Below, in pieces: positions 1-7,466 of a stretch of 9,361 bases of DNA. The notes beneath the pieces are model-generated. The model worked only from the letters and a program-made list of their open reading frames with translations. It ran no database searches and was not told the DNA's origin. Numbering within the stretch: the first letter of the stretch is position 1; each line of letters opens with the position of its first letter. Origin of the DNA: Candidatus Competibacteraceae bacterium. GTDB taxonomy: Bacteria; Pseudomonadota; Gammaproteobacteria; Competibacterales; Competibacteraceae. Position numbers and translations under genes: made by a program. Where the stretch lies: NCBI GenBank assembly GCA_003527885.1, contig DPWB01000021.1, positions 1-9,361 on the forward strand, in the 5' to 3' direction.

Positions 1-837
1 GGGATAGGCGTCCACGGTGAAGGTGGCGGTTTGCTCCGGCTTGACCTGCCCGACATCGGCCTCATCCACGTCCACCTGTAACTCCATCTGCGCCAGATTT
101 TCGGCCAGCGTGAACAGCACCGGCGCTTGCAAGGAGGCGGCGACGGTCTGACCGGGATCGGCCGAGCGTTTCAGCACTACCCCGTCGATGGGTGAACGGA
201 TCGAGGCTTTGGTGAGATCGGTTTCGTTGGAGCGCAAGGTGGCGCGGGCTTCCTCCACCGCCGCCCGCACGCTGGCCTCGTCGGCGGTAGCGCGCTCCAA
301 GGTGGCTTCCGCCGCTTCCAGTTCGGCGGGCGCAGGCACTTTGCCATCGCTCAGTTTGGCGACTCGCCGCAACCGGCCGAGATTGGCGCGGGCTTCCTTG
401 ACCGTCGCCACGGTTTGCAACACCTTGGCTTCGGCGGAGGCCACGGCGGCTTTCGACTTGGCGATTTGGTCGTTCAGTTTGGCGACGTTGAGGCGGGCTA
501 GCACCTCGCCTTTCTTCACCCGGTCGTTGTAATCCACCAGCACGGTTTCGATGGTGCCGGACAACTCGCTGCCGACCTCCACTTCATTGACCGGAGCCAG
601 CTTGCCGGTGGCCGAGACCGTGACCCGCAGATTGCCCTGACCGAGCGCTTCGGTCTGATACCGCGGCGCGGCTTGGGCCTCGGCTTGGGATTGAAAATAG
701 CGGTAGCCGCCGACCGCCAGCGCGGCGAGTACGCCGAACGCGAGCAGCCAGCGCAGCGCAGCGCCGACCCGGCTTTTGGCGGGTTCCGCACCGATGATCT
801 TGGCCAGATCGGGGTCGGGCTGGACAGGTGGACTCAC
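1..837 (-). CDS. MacA-type (HlyD family) efflux periplasmic adaptor, C-terminus cut off by window edge
   Basis: The visible part is 279 codons, read leftward off the edge. A cytoplasmic N-terminus of about 24 residues is followed by one membrane anchor (about 25-45). A biotinyl-lipoyl half-domain follows (about 70-117, with ATGKLAPVNEVEVGSELSG). Then comes a long alanine/glutamate-rich coiled-coil hairpin (about 118-210) whose tip holds LSDGKVPAPAEL. The second lipoyl half is SIRSPIDGVVLKRSADPG (212-229), and the start of the beta-barrel follows (APVLFTLAENLAQMELQVDV). These motifs match MacA-type adaptors, which link an inner-membrane pump to a TolC-like channel. The start is GTG at 837-835. 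It overlaps the TGA of the upstream outer-membrane gene as GTGA, so translation is probably coupled. The pump gene, MacB-like if the family rule holds, should lie just beyond the edge. The substrate cannot be told from this sequence. Family call is strong; MacA as opposed to another HlyD subtype is moderate. Confidence 0.88.
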   Translation of the reverse strand, partial: MSPPVQPDPDLAKIIGAEPAKSRVGAALRWLLAFGVLAALAVGGYRYFQSQAEAQAAPRYQTEALGQGNLRVTVSATGKLAPVNEVEVGSELSGTIETVLVDYNDRVKKGEVLARLNVAKLNDQIAKSKAAVASAEAKVLQTVATVKEARANLGRLRRVAKLSDGKVPAPAELEAAEATLERATADEASVRAAVEEARATLRSNETDLTKASIRSPIDGVVLKRSADPGQTVAASLQAPVLFTLAENLAQMELQVDVDEADVGQVKPEQTATFTVDAYP

Positions 838-2330
838 GAGGGGTTTCCTTTGACCGAGACGGCGGTCTGATCGGCGGCTGCTGGCGACCAACCGCCGCCC
901 AGCGCCTTGTAAAGCCGGATCAGGGCGAAAAGGTGCTCGGCTTGGCTGGATTTGAGATTGTCCTCAAGATTCAACACGCTGCGCTCGGTATCCAGCACGG
1001 TCTGAAAATCGATAAGGCCGGAGCTGTAGCGTTGCCGGGCCAGCGTCGCCGCTTGTTGGGTGGCTTGCACCGCCTCTTGCAGATTTTTCCGACGCTCCCG
1101 CGTGTTGGCTAAAGCGACCAGCGCGTTTTCGACTTCCGACAGGGCATTCAGCACCGTCGCTTGGTAGCTGATGAACGCTTGTTCCTGGACGGCGGTTTGA
1201 ATCGCGATCTGCTGGCGGATGCGCCCGGCGTCGAAAATCGGCGCGACGACGCTGCCCAGAACGCTGCGAGCCAGCGCATCAGTACCCGCCAGCGCGCCGA
1301 GGCTGGGCGCTTCCAAACCGAGTGAACCGCTCAAGTTGAAGCTGGGATAACGCCCGGCTTCCGCCTCCCCGATGCGGGCGGTTTCCGCCGCCAGCTTGCG
1401 TTCGGCGGCGCGCACGTCCGGGCGCTGGCGCAGGGTGTCCGCCGGAATCGCCACCATCACCCGCGTTGGCGCTCGCGGGAGGGCGGCCGCGTCCGACCAG
1501 CGGCCCGCCAGCGCGCCGGGCGTTTGGCCGAGCAGGATTTCCAGCCGGTCTCGGGCTTCCGCGAAACCGGTTTCGAGCGCCGGGATTTGGGCGCGGGTCT
1601 GGGCCAGGTTGGAGCGGGCCTGTTCCACGTCCAGCGTGGAAACCAGACCGGCCTGGGCGCGCCATTGCACCAGTTGCAGGGTTTCCGCCTGCGAGGCGAC
1701 ATTGGCCCGAGCGATAGCCAACCGCTCCTGATAGGCGCGCAGCTCCACATAATTGAGCGCGGCTTCGGCGGCTAGCGATACCTGTACAGCATAGAGATTC
1801 TCCGCCATGGCTTCCAGATCGGCCTGGGCGGCTTCCTCGCTGCGCCGCTGCCCGCCGAATACGTCCGGCTCCCAACTGGCGTCGAAACCGGCGCTGTACA
1901 GTTCGCGGGTTTTACCGGCGCCGGTCTCGGCGCTGCCTTTTAAGACATTGACCGCACCGGAAGCGGTGACGGTTGGAAAGTGGTTGGTTGCGACCAGCGC
2001 GCGGCGGGCGCGAGCTTCGCGCAGTTTGGCTTGGGCGGTGCGGAGATCGAGGCTGGTTTGCAACGCCTGTTCGACCAGTTGAGTCAACACCGGATCGTCC
2101 AGTTGTCGCCACCAGCGGGCCAATTCCTCTGGCGTGGCCCGAACAAACCCGACCCGCGCCGCTGCGGCGCTTTGCCATGTCGCCGGAGCGGCCGGAACGG
2201 GTGCAACGTAATCCGGCCCAACCGCCGCGCAGCCACCGAACGCCAGGGCGAGTATTGCCAGCAGGGCGGTTTCCCGCCGCTGGAACCGTGCGCTACCAGT
2301 CGTCGGCGAGTGGCGAAGGCTTGTTTTCAA
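834..2330 (-). CDS. Efflux outer-membrane lipoprotein, NodT/OprM/TolC family
   Basis: This 498-residue protein is the usual length for the NodT/OprM/CusC family, the trimeric outer-membrane channel of tripartite efflux pumps. The N-terminus has a hydrophobic signal segment (about 21-33) ending in a lipobox-like FGGC with the lipidated cysteine at residue 34. The family hallmark CAAVGPDYVAP follows at once. Two repeated outer-membrane-efflux domains follow (about 70-255 and 280-465). The second ends in the typical ARQRYSSGLIDFQTVLDTER stretch and a LYKALGGGW tail. The start is TTG at 2330-2328, chosen because AAGGAG lies 9 bases upstream and gives a complete signal peptide. It sits 38 bases downstream of the flavoreductase gene and overlaps the adaptor gene by 4 bases. 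It is probably the channel partner of that adaptor. Confidence 0.93.
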   Translation of the reverse strand: MKTSLRHSPTTGSARFQRRETALLAILALAFGGCAAVGPDYVAPVPAAPATWQSAAAARVGFVRATPEELARWWRQLDDPVLTQLVEQALQTSLDLRTAQAKLREARARRALVATNHFPTVTASGAVNVLKGSAETGAGKTRELYSAGFDASWEPDVFGGQRRSEEAAQADLEAMAENLYAVQVSLAAEAALNYVELRAYQERLAIARANVASQAETLQLVQWRAQAGLVSTLDVEQARSNLAQTRAQIPALETGFAEARDRLEILLGQTPGALAGRWSDAAALPRAPTRVMVAIPADTLRQRPDVRAAERKLAAETARIGEAEAGRYPSFNLSGSLGLEAPSLGALAGTDALARSVLGSVVAPIFDAGRIRQQIAIQTAVQEQAFISYQATVLNALSEVENALVALANTRERRKNLQEAVQATQQAATLARQRYSSGLIDFQTVLDTERSVLNLEDNLKSSQAEHLFALIRLYKALGGGWSPAAADQTAVSVKGNPS

Positions 2331-2339
2331 TGCGTATCT

Positions 2340-2345
2340 CTCCTT
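2340..2345 (-). promoter_or_regulatory. Ribosome binding site deciding the TTG start of the outer-membrane lipoprotein gene
   Basis: AAGGAG reads on the minus strand and ends 9 bases before the TTG at 2330. No ATG or GTG nearby has an equal site together with a full lipoprotein signal peptide. Confidence 0.7.
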
Positions 2346-2368
2346 TTTACAACCAAATAGTTATCAGT

Positions 2369-3676
2369 TCAGCCGAACACATCAAACCGCAGCGTGCCAC
2401 CCGCCCGCCAGCGTGCCAACGTCTCGTCTGGCTTCAAACCATATCGGCCGCCGTGCCGGGCGATAATGTCATGTAGCGATTGCTCAACCGCCGCACCTGC
2501 CGCGCCCACCCGGCCACAGGTGTAGAGCGCGCTCCGGTCTTCGACCAGCCAGCGCAGCAATTCTTCACCGTGTTCCGTGAGCCGATCCTGAATGTAGTGG
2601 CCATCATCTGCGTCGCGGGAAAAGGCGGTGTCCAGCCGGGTCAGCGTGCGTTGTTCGCACCACTGCTCGAATTGGCGGCGATAGAAAAAACCGCCATTGC
2701 GGCAGCGGTTGCCGAACAGCAGCCATACCGGCCCGGCATTATCCTGTTTCGCCCGCTCGACGAGAAAGCCGGGGAAAGGCGCGATCCCGGCCCCGGTCGC
2801 CACCAGCACCATCGGTCGACTGGGGTCTTCCAAGGGATTAAAGTCGGGATGGCGACGCAAGTGGGCGGCGATCTTCGCGCCGGGTTGCAATTGGCGGCAC
2901 AGGTAATTCGAAGCCAGCCCCAGCCGCTCCTGGCCTTCGGCATCCCACCAAACATGCAGGCTGACCGTCAAATCAAACCGTGGTTCGCCGATAAGCGACG
3001 AGGCGCCGATGGAATAGCAACGCGGTGGGTCTCCTTCAGCCGGACTGATCAGCAGCAGATCGCCGGGGCGAAAATCGAGCGCGGTCTCGTCCGGCGCAAA
3101 GCTCAACCGCCAGATCTCGCGGGTGTTGCCTTGGGTCGGATCGTCGAGCCGTTCGCGTTCGACCAGCGTCAGCGTCACTGACCAGTCGGGTTTGTGGGCT
3201 TCCACTACGCCCAAGCGCACGCCGATGATCTCGGCGACGCCGTTTAACCAGTCACGCCAAGTCGCGGTCGGCTCACCGTCAGCGCGTTGCCTGTCGGCAG
3301 CTTCACGCGCCCCCCGTTCCAGCAACGCCGCCCGCACTCGCTGACCACCGCCACAGAACGAAGCATAACGAGAGTCCCCCAACGCCAGCAGATTGAAACT
3401 CGTCCCGTTGAGATCGGCCGCGCGGAGCCGGTTCAGGAACGGCCGGGCCGGATCGGGAACCTCACCCTCACCAGTGGTCGAGACGATCAATAGATTCGTG
3501 CGGAAAGCTTTTAGTTCAGCCGGATCAAGCGCCGCCAATGAGGCGCACACCACGGCCTCCCCAGCCTCACGCAACGCCTTGGCGGTGGCTTCGGCCAACC
3601 GGGCGGCGCGCCGATGTTCAAGGCCATCATCGCGCCGGTGACCGGCGTCAACGCGACCAGAGGCAGCGCCAGCCAA
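2369..3676 (-). pseudogene. Flavodoxin + FAD/NADPH reductase part of a broken PepSY-flavoreductase gene
   Basis: Open for 435 codons, but homologous-looking protein begins only near residue 24 (about position 3607). The first 23 residues are an out-of-frame reading of the PepSY gene from a TTG (3676) with no support as a start. From there it shows the rear part of a flavodoxin domain (STTGEGEVPD at 66-75, LALGDSRYASFCGGGQ at 97-112). A CysJ-like reductase follows: FAD motif RCYS (219-222), NADPH motif ATGAGIAPF (293-301), FGNRCRNGGFFY (321-332), AFSRD (351-355) and LYTCG. The flavodoxin FMN phosphate loop (S/T-x-T-G) is absent, because the breakpoint falls just before it. In intact relatives this cytoplasmic module passes NADPH electrons to a membrane PepSY domain, often proposed to reduce ferric iron. 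Here it is out of frame with its membrane half and has no start of its own, so it is probably not made. Domain call is strong; broken status is fairly strong. Confidence 0.8.
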
Positions 3677-4161
3677 CCCAGCCCGTTGTGCCAGCCCATC
3701 AAGGTGTTGCGTAGCTTCGGCCAGCCCAGCAACAGGCCGATCACCAAAATTCCCACCATGACATAAGTGGCGATTTCGACGATGAAACCCGCCCCGATCA
3801 GGAGATTTTTGTGCAAGTCGAGCGCGAAGGCGAATACATCAAAGCCGCCGCGCTCGGTGAGCGTCCGGGTCGCCAGATCGTAAGTTCCCGCAACGGCGGG
3901 ATCGTCCGCTTTCAAGGTGATGGCTTGCCCATCGCTCGCCACGCTGAGCGCGGTCGCCCGCCGCGCTGGATCGATCGCTTCCAGCGCCGCCGCCACCGTG
4001 CTGGGATTGGCCGAGGCAGCAGGCCCAGCGGTGCTTGCCACAATCGGTTTGAACGCCAAAATCGCACCGGATAGCAAAATGAGCAGAACAATCGGAGCCA
4101 ACGCCAGCGCCGCCCAGCGATGCGCGATAGCGAGCGAACGTTTGAGGTTTTTCGGTAACAT
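3511..4161 (-). pseudogene. PepSY-type membrane protein, N-terminal part of a broken PepSY-flavoreductase gene
   Basis: The start is ATG at 4161, with AAGGAA 10 bases upstream. About 185 of the 216 residues look genuine. They include HRW (14-16), membrane helix 1 (about 17-38) and a periplasmic stretch with a PepSY-like segment (about 40-110). DLHKNL and membrane helix 2 (about 121-147), GWHNG (156-160) and membrane helix 3 (about 161-182) follow. The histidines beside the membrane are typical of PepSY-associated transmembrane proteins such as the PiuB group. After NIGAP the frame turns into proline/arginine-rich nonsense ending at 3511, while real flavodoxin sequence continues in another frame. 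With only three helices the next domain would sit in the periplasm. A fourth helix is needed to put flavodoxin in the cytoplasm, so a segment has probably been lost rather than a single base. It is the first gene of the leftward operon and faces the CpxR-type operator. Confidence 0.78.
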
Positions 4162-4214
4162 AGCCTTAAATTCCTTCAGAGTTTAAAGGTGAGGCCACTG
4201 TACCCAGCGCGGCT

Positions 4215-4270
4215 GTAAACGCGGGTTGGGATTTTGTAAAGATCGGTAAAGTGGGGCAAAAGTCGGTAAA
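4215..4270. promoter_or_regulatory. CpxR-type operator array: GTAAA pentamers at 10-base spacing
   Basis: On the plus strand GTAAA occurs at 4236-4240, 4246-4250 and 4266-4270. A one-mismatch copy, GCAAA, lies at 4256-4260, giving four half-sites in a row with exactly 5 bases between each. A further GTAAA lies at 4215-4219, 21 bases before the first. GTAAA-N5-GTAAA is the known CpxR recognition sequence, and the adjacent gene encodes a CpxR-like regulator. The array lies between divergent genes and could serve both. Binding itself is inferred. Confidence 0.65.
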
Positions 4271-4275
4271 GACGC

Positions 4276-4303
4276 TTGGTGGCCACCGGCGAGTCGTTAT
4301 AAG
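4276..4303 (+). promoter_or_regulatory. Candidate promoter for the response regulator gene
   Basis: A weak -35-like TTGGTG (4276-4281) and a -10-like TATAAG (4298-4303) are separated by 16 bases. The last GTAAA half-site ends 5 bases before the -35, a position from which a response regulator could help polymerase bind. The match is modest, and no matching core promoter was obvious for the opposite direction. Confidence 0.3.
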
Positions 4304-4340
4304 GTCATCCTGCAAGATGACCGCAGCGGTGGGTGAGGCG

Positions 4341-5033
4341 ATGGTGCAAGTGCTGTTGGTGGATGACGACGCTGAACTGGGTGAGATGCTGGCCGACTAT
4401 CTCCAGCAAGAAGGCTTCGAGGCGACGGCGGTGCAGGACGGTGAGACCGGTGTGGCCGAAACCTTATCGGGCCGTTACGCCCTGGTGGTGCTGGACGTGA
4501 TGATGCCGCACCTGAACGGCATCGACGCGCTGCGCCGTATCCGCCAGCACGACAGCCGCACGCCGGTTTTGGTGCTCACCGCCAGAGGCGACGATGTAGA
4601 CCGTATCGTCGGGTTGGAACTGGGCGCGGACGATTACGTGCCCAAACCCTGCACCCCGCGCGAGTTGGTCGCCCGTATCCGCGCCATCCTGCGGCGCACT
4701 CAGGCCCACGGCTCGCCCGAGCTGTCGGCCAGCGTCCTGTCGGCCGGGCCGCTGACCCTGTGGCCAGAAAAACGGGGAGCGGAGTGGAACGGCGCGCCGC
4801 TCGATTTGACCAGCACCGAGTTCAACCTGCTGGAAGTGCTGGCGCGCAATGCCGGGCGGGTGGTGAGCAAGCAGGAACTTTCCGAACAGGGGCTGGGTCG
4901 GCCATTGGCCCGCTACGACCGCAGCATCGACGTGCGTTTGAGCAGCATCCGCCACAAGCTGGGCAGCAATCAGGACGGACGCTCGCCCATTCAGGCCGTC
5001 CGCAGCATGGGTTACCAGTACCTCAAGGAGTAA
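4341..5033 (+). CDS. cpxR: CpxR-like OmpR-family response regulator
   Basis: The product is 230 residues. The receiver domain (about 1-118) has the acidic pair at D9/D10, the phosphoacceptor D52 in VVLDVMMP, T80 in LTARG, and K102 in DDYVPKP. The winged-helix DNA-binding domain (about 130-230) ends in RSMGYQYLKE. Stretches such as MMPxxNGID, LTARG, GLELGADDY and RELVARIRAILRR closely follow enterobacterial CpxR, the envelope-stress regulator. The start at 4341 (MVQVLLVDDD) gives the family N-terminus and has GGTGAG just upstream. An in-frame ATG at 4317 would add 8 residues and has a weaker ribosome site. All phosphorylation residues are present, so this gene looks intact although its kinase partner does not. 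The kinase gene starts 5 bases after the stop, and a CpxR-type operator lies upstream, pointing to autoregulation. Residue 104 is Cys where CpxR has Phe. OmpR family is certain; CpxR subtype is likely. Confidence 0.92.
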   Translation: MVQVLLVDDDAELGEMLADYLQQEGFEATAVQDGETGVAETLSGRYALVVLDVMMPHLNGIDALRRIRQHDSRTPVLVLTARGDDVDRIVGLELGADDYVPKPCTPRELVARIRAILRRTQAHGSPELSASVLSAGPLTLWPEKRGAEWNGAPLDLTSTEFNLLEVLARNAGRVVSKQELSEQGLGRPLARYDRSIDVRLSSIRHKLGSNQDGRSPIQAVRSMGYQYLKE

Positions 5034-5038
5034 GCGCC

Positions 5039-6363
5039 GTGGGTCGGCTGTTCTGGAAATTCTTTTTCGCATTCTGGCTGGCGCTGTTGGTCGCGGGCGC
5101 GGGGGTTGGGATGGTGGTGTGGCTGCACCAGCAGGCATCGGACAAAGGCAATCAAGAATTGTCCGGTGGGCCGCGTGCTAGCTTTCTGGTGAATGCCACG
5201 GCGGTGACGCTGCGCCACGGCGGCCTAGCCGCGCTGCGCGACTTACTGGAGGAGTGGCAAAACAACCGGGGCGGCGTGCATGTCTATATCGTCGATGACG
5301 CCAATCAGGAATTGCTCGGGCGCGGGATTTCGGCCGAAATGCTGGCCCAGGCGCGGCGGCTGGCCGCAGAGGATCGGGAACCTCGCATCGCCCGGTTGGA
5401 AACCGTGGACGACCGGAAATATCTGTTTTTCGTACCCGCCGACGATGAGAAAAAGTCGGCTCACCGTCAGTCGCTAACGCCGTCGCCGCTGCTGCCGCTC
5501 AGTATTGGCATTCTGGCCAGCCTCGGCTTTAGCGCCCTGCTGGCCTGGTATCTGGCCAAGCCGATTCGCCACTTGCGCGGGGCGTTTGCCGCCGTGGCGG
5601 CGGGAAAGCTGGAGACTCGCATCGGAGCGCGGATGGGGCGGCGGCGCGATGAAATCGCTGACCTCGGTCGGGATTTCGATGACATGACCGAGCAATTGCA
5701 AACGCTGGTCGGCTCGCAACGACGGCTGTTGCACGATGTATCTCACGAATTGCGCTCACCGCTGGCCCGCTTGCAAGCCGCCATCGCGGCTGGCGCGGCA
5801 ACAGCCGGAAAAGTTGGGCGCTTCGCTGGAACGCATCGAGCGGGAATCGGGCCGCCTCGATCAACTGGTGGGGGAACTGCTCACGCTATCGCGGCTGGAA
5901 GCGGGCATGAGTGGCGCGGCGGATGAGGAGGTCGATCTGCGATATTGCCGCTGATGCCCATTTTGAGGCGCAAGCGACCGGGCGGCAGGTTCTCTTCTCC
6001 GGCGAGGGCGAAAGCTTGATTCAGGCGCGGGCCGAATTGTTGTATCGTGCGTTCGAGAACGTGATCCGCAATGGCTTAAAATACACGGCGGCGGGTACGG
6101 CGGTCGAGGTGCAGGCTGAACGGCGAGCCGCTCCTAACCGATTGCGGGTAACCATTTTGGATCGCGGCCCCGGCATTCCCGAAAGCGATTTGCAGGCGGT
6201 ATTCAAGCCGTTCTTTCGAAGTGAAACCGGCGCAGCGACGGCGGGTTTTGGCTTGGGATTGGCCATCGCCCGACGGGCCATCGAGGCGCACGGCGGGAAT
6301 ATTCGAGCGCTGAATCGTGAAGGCGGCGGGCTGTGCATCGAAATTGCCCTGCCAACAGACTAA
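5039..6363 (+). pseudogene. cpxA: CpxA-like sensor histidine kinase with two frame disruptions
   Basis: The start is GTG at 5039, 8 bases after AAGGAG and 5 bases after the regulator's stop. The first frame has membrane helix 1 (about 8-29), a periplasmic sensor of about 120 residues, helix 2 (about 153-172), a HAMP linker, and the H-box HDVSHELRSPLARLQ with catalytic H236. Around 5788-5789 one extra G moves the gene into another frame, which continues the dimerisation helix (ARQQPEKLGASLERIERES) to VDL at 5939. At 5939-5941 the frame changes again and gives the ATPase domain. That domain has N-box ENVIRNGLKY, G1 DRGPGIP, F-box FKPFFR and G2 GFGLGLAIARRAIEAHGG, ending at TAA 6363. Removing one G at the first site restores AAIALARQQPEKL, a normal kinase sequence. 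The second site also seems to lack several residues. Read literally, the protein stops at 5926 without an ATPase domain. Sequencing error or true decay are both possible. Confidence 0.88.
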
Positions 6364-6376
6364 ACGCTCCAATTCA

Positions 6377-6403
6377 AACCGCTATTGGTCAAACCAAACG
6401 GTT
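6377..6403. terminator. Possible hairpin between convergent genes
   Basis: A two-part stem pairs AACCG (6377-6381) with CGGTT (6399-6403) and TTGGT (6385-6389) with ACCAA (6393-6397), around a 3-base loop with a small internal bulge. It lies in the 68-base gap between the convergent kinase and hydrolase genes, where a shared terminator would be useful. It has no T-run on either side, so it is a weak candidate for an intrinsic terminator. Confidence 0.3.
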
Positions 6404-6431
6404 GCTTGCGCCGCGCTGTCTGCCGGAACCG

Positions 6432-7442
6432 CTAAAAGAAGGTGGAATTGCGCAACCGCAATAAAAAGAACTCGCGCGCGATGTAATAATGCAGATCAAA
6501 GCCCTTGATCTCATCCATGAAGATGTAGTTTCCCAGCAGGTTACTGACCGCTTGTTTCACGAAATCCCCATCTTGCGGTTTCGCGGCTTTCGGGGGCTGT
6601 TTGGCGGTAGCCGGCGGCTGGCTGATGAGCTTATCGATCTCATCGTCCGTGATGTTAACACTCACATTCTGGCCCATGTACGGAACCGTCAGGTAGTGAC
6701 CGATGGCGACATGCAAATTTTTTAAGGGGGGACCGGGCGGATCGAGCTTGTTTCCACGGGCGTTGGCTTTGCCTTTGCCCATCAAATACAGCTTCACCGA
6801 TTGCGGCGCAGTGCTCCGACCATAAACGATATAAAGGGGTCGGCCCTCTTTTCCTGACACGAACTGATACCAAAACGTGGCGTCGTCGGGCTCGGCTTTC
6901 GCGCCGTACAAACAATCAAACCCCCAGCATTCCTGAAGCTTTGAGCGGTACTTGCCCAACGTTCCAACGAGCTTGCGCATTCCGGCCCCGCCCCCGGAAT
7001 GGCACGCGATCACTAGATTCTTGACATCGAACGCCGGCGGAAACGGCGGTTTTTGGGACTTGGCCAAGGCTTCGAGAACCCCATCGAGGTAGCGCTCGCC
7101 CCATTTCCCACCTCCCAGATCCTTGACGCTGTAATCTCCATAAAAATTACCTTCCTTATCCACTTCCTCATCGCCCAGGAAGGGAGCGACAAGCACTACA
7201 TCCTTGCCGGATCGGAGCACCTGCTCTCGCACGCGCGCCGCATCGTTGAAAAAAAGAAACTTGTGATTTTTGACATAGAACCCATGCAGCCACAAAACCA
7301 CGTTCAAATCCTTCTTTTTGGTCTCCAGATACTTTGGCGGCAGATAAACGGCCGTAGGTTTCAGGCAAGCATTATCCGGCTCCGAGAACAGAGTAAGGCC
7401 CGGAATAGTCTGGATGGGATCTGCCTTGAGGGTGCAGGGCAT
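6432..7442 (-). CDS. Alpha/beta hydrolase with C-terminal extension, function unknown
   Basis: The product is 336 residues with no signal peptide or membrane segment. It has a hydrolase fold. WLHGFY (51-56) fits the oxyanion loop. ACHSGGGAG (146-154) is the nucleophile elbow with S149. GFDCLYG puts D176 27 residues later as a likely acid after strand 6, and GHY (H249) is the likely histidine. After about residue 274 there is a proline/alanine/lysine-rich linker (about 276-291). An aromatic C-terminal piece of about 45 residues follows that is not needed for the fold and may bind a partner. The start is ATG at 7442 with GGAGGG 7 bases upstream. It is the last gene of a four-gene run, 24 bases after the LytM-like gene. 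Base composition is visibly less GC-rich than the efflux block, hinting at acquisition. The substrate is unknown; esterase, lipase or amidase activity are all possible. Confidence 0.78.
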   Translation of the reverse strand: MPCTLKADPIQTIPGLTLFSEPDNACLKPTAVYLPPKYLETKKKDLNVVLWLHGFYVKNHKFLFFNDAARVREQVLRSGKDVVLVAPFLGDEEVDKEGNFYGDYSVKDLGGGKWGERYLDGVLEALAKSQKPPFPPAFDVKNLVIACHSGGGAGMRKLVGTLGKYRSKLQECWGFDCLYGAKAEPDDATFWYQFVSGKEGRPLYIVYGRSTAPQSVKLYLMGKGKANARGNKLDPPGPPLKNLHVAIGHYLTVPYMGQNVSVNITDDEIDKLISQPPATAKQPPKAAKPQDGDFVKQAVSNLLGNYIFMDEIKGFDLHYYIAREFFLLRLRNSTFF

Positions 7443-7466
7443 GAAAGTACCCTCCGGGGTTTCGGG

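Noticed and set aside
1372..1731. Long plus-strand open frames opposite the outer-membrane lipoprotein gene
   Set aside because: Shadow frames of a GC-rich gene; the translations are Arg/Ala/Ser-rich with no domain, and the minus strand gives a full family match.
2480..3181. 233-codon plus-strand open frame opposite the flavoreductase
   Set aside because: The opposite strand carries clear FAD and NADPH motifs over the same bases, and this frame has no recognisable domain or ribosome site.
4162..4235. Core promoter for the leftward operon
   Set aside because: TACAGT at 4202-4197 (minus strand) resembles a -10, but no -35 sits at the right distance; too weak to list as a feature.
4251..4340. 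Upstream extension of the response regulator from ATG 4251
   Set aside because: It would run through the operator and promoter, adds residues unlike any receiver domain, and has no ribosome site; 4341 gives the family N-terminus.
4464..5138. 224-codon minus-strand open frame across the response regulator and kinase start
   Set aside because: It is antisense to a receiver domain with all conserved residues, so it is a composition artefact.
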